From Bacteriovoracaceae bacterium (GTDB lineage Bacteria; Bdellovibrionota; UBA1018): a stretch of DNA of 6,380 nt. A program made the translations under genes and the position numbers. The notes below the pieces were generated by a model, which was not told the DNA's origin, made no database searches, and was given only the letters and a program-made list of their open reading frames with translations. Shown here piece by piece: positions 5,546-6,380 of the stretch (positions are counted from its first letter, which is position 1; the number at the start of each line of letters is the position of its first letter). The DNA is taken from positions 1 through 6,380 of the forward strand of contig JAHFAB010000115.1 in assembly GCA_023250795.1 (NCBI GenBank), in the 5' to 3' direction.

Positions 5546-6380
5546 GCACCCTCTGCACATCATTCTCAATTTCTTTTTTAAGATCTTCTACAGAATCAAA
5601 TTTTCTCTCTTCCCTTAGTTTTTCCACAAAAAAGACTTCGATATTTTTTCCATAGAGATCTCCAGTAAAATCTAAAATATAAGTCTCTACCCATGGCGAG
5701 AGGTCTTTTCCAAAAGTGGGGCGAACTCCCAGACTCGTAGCACCCAAGTATTTCTTGCCATCCACTAGAACCGAAGTTGCATAAACACCGTAAGGCAAAA
5801 GAAGTTTTTCAGTGGGTTGCAGATTGGCAGTCGGATAGCCCAACGTTCTCCCTCGTTTTTCTCCCTCGATTACTTTTCCTGAATAAGAAAATTCTCGTCC
5901 TAAAAGTCGGTTGGCTTCTCGAATTTTTCCAGAGAGCAAATATTTACGAATGAGACTACTCGAAACAGTCTCTCCATTTTCGAGACAGGCAGGTACAACA
6001 AAAAGTTCTATCCCCGCACCGAAACAATAGGACTTCAGTTTCTCTAAATTCCCCTCTCTCCCCTTGCCAAATGAAAAATCATAGCCCACCACTACTACTT
6101 TTGCTTTCAGTCCTTCGACTAAAACTGATCGAAAAAATACCTCTGAAGAAGTTTGCGAAAAATCTAAAGTAAAATCTTCTTCTATAAAAACTTCTATTCC
6201 TTGTTTCTCGATCAAATCTAATCGCTCTTCATAGGTAGAAAGCAATTTCAAAGAAGTCTCAGGTCTGAGCACCCTTTGAGGATGGGGTCTAAAAGTATAA
6301 ACCACCGAAGTGCCTTGGAACTCTTGAGCCTTTTGTTTCACCAGATCAAAGATCTTTTGATGACCTAAATGGATCCCATC
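5535..6380 (-). CDS. ribF: Bifunctional riboflavin kinase/FAD synthetase RibF, N-terminally cut by the window edge
   Basis: RibF phosphorylates riboflavin to FMN and adenylylates FMN to FAD in the cytoplasm. The frame stays open to the right edge, giving 281 residues and lacking only the first ~15-20. It opens with DGIHLGHQKIFDLVKQKA, the HxGH-type nucleotidyltransferase motif. It then shows FRPHP, the VGYDFSFGKGREG motif of the FAD synthetase domain, and the family serine-rich SSSLIRKYL motif. The C-terminal kinase domain has GEKRGRTLGYPTANL, LPYGVYA, LGVRPTFG and a long terminal helix ending VEDLKKEIENDVQRVR. The GTG at 6339-6341 is an internal Val, not a start, because the conserved HLGH motif lies upstream of it. 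All key motifs present are intact, and the gene is likely essential. It converges on the large PilX-like gene and probably belongs to an operon to the right of the window. Its typical character marks this side as conserved chromosome. Confidence 0.97.
   Translation of the reverse strand, partial: DGIHLGHQKIFDLVKQKAQEFQGTSVVYTFRPHPQRVLRPETSLKLLSTYEERLDLIEKQGIEVFIEEDFTLDFSQTSSEVFFRSVLVEGLKAKVVVVGYDFSFGKGREGNLEKLKSYCFGAGIELFVVPACLENGETVSSSLIRKYLLSGKIREANRLLGREFSYSGKVIEGEKRGRTLGYPTANLQPTEKLLLPYGVYATSVLVDGKKYLGATSLGVRPTFGKDLSPWVETYILDFTGDLYGKNIEVFFVEKLREERKFDSVEDLKKEIENDVQRVRGS

Noticed and set aside
6339..6341. GTG as the start of ribF
   Set aside because: The reading frame continues upstream through the conserved DGIHLGHQ motif, so this GTG is an internal Val codon.

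Overview
This is a chromosomal stretch from a Gram-negative-like bacterium, AT-rich to moderate in GC. It holds a small type IV pilus (or type II secretion) pseudopilin locus and the conserved housekeeping gene ribF. The prepilin-type N-termini, the c-type heme motif and the mix of genes would suit a deltaproteobacterial or Bdellovibrionota-like lineage. That is an impression only, as nothing here fixes the taxonomy.

Layout from left to right: (a) 1-1626, minus strand: two translationally coupled prepilin-like genes, the second running off the left edge. Both have class III signal peptides with Glu at mature position 5. The larger one also carries a CxxCH heme c motif inside a cytochrome c-like segment. 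(b) 1627-1761: a good sigma70-type promoter for that pair and the first copy of a 47-bp repeat. (c) 1759-2946, minus strand: an ATPase of the AAA_14/DUF4143 type, with what looks like a leaderless promoter. (d) 2947-3143: an intergenic region with two overlapping, mutually exclusive inverted repeats and the second copy of the 47-bp repeat (46/47 identical, same orientation). (e) 3144-5522, plus strand: a very large (792 aa) PilX-like pilin-related protein with a long, beta-rich, Gly/Asp-turn-rich passenger region. (f) 5535-6380, minus strand: the C-terminal 281 residues of RibF, convergent with the large gene across a 12-nt gap.

How it fits together: the PilX-like gene and the two PilV/PilW-like prepilins look like a set of minor pilins that prime and cap a type IV pilus-like fibre. 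The 792-aa protein is a natural candidate for a tip or adhesin subunit. The ATPase is unrelated in function and is bracketed by the direct repeats. The simplest reading is that an ATPase cassette was inserted into, or recombined between, the two divergent halves of a minor pilin locus. The repeat supplies the ATPase stop codon. The most interesting items are this repeat-bracketed cassette, the heme-motif pilin and the giant pilin-like protein.
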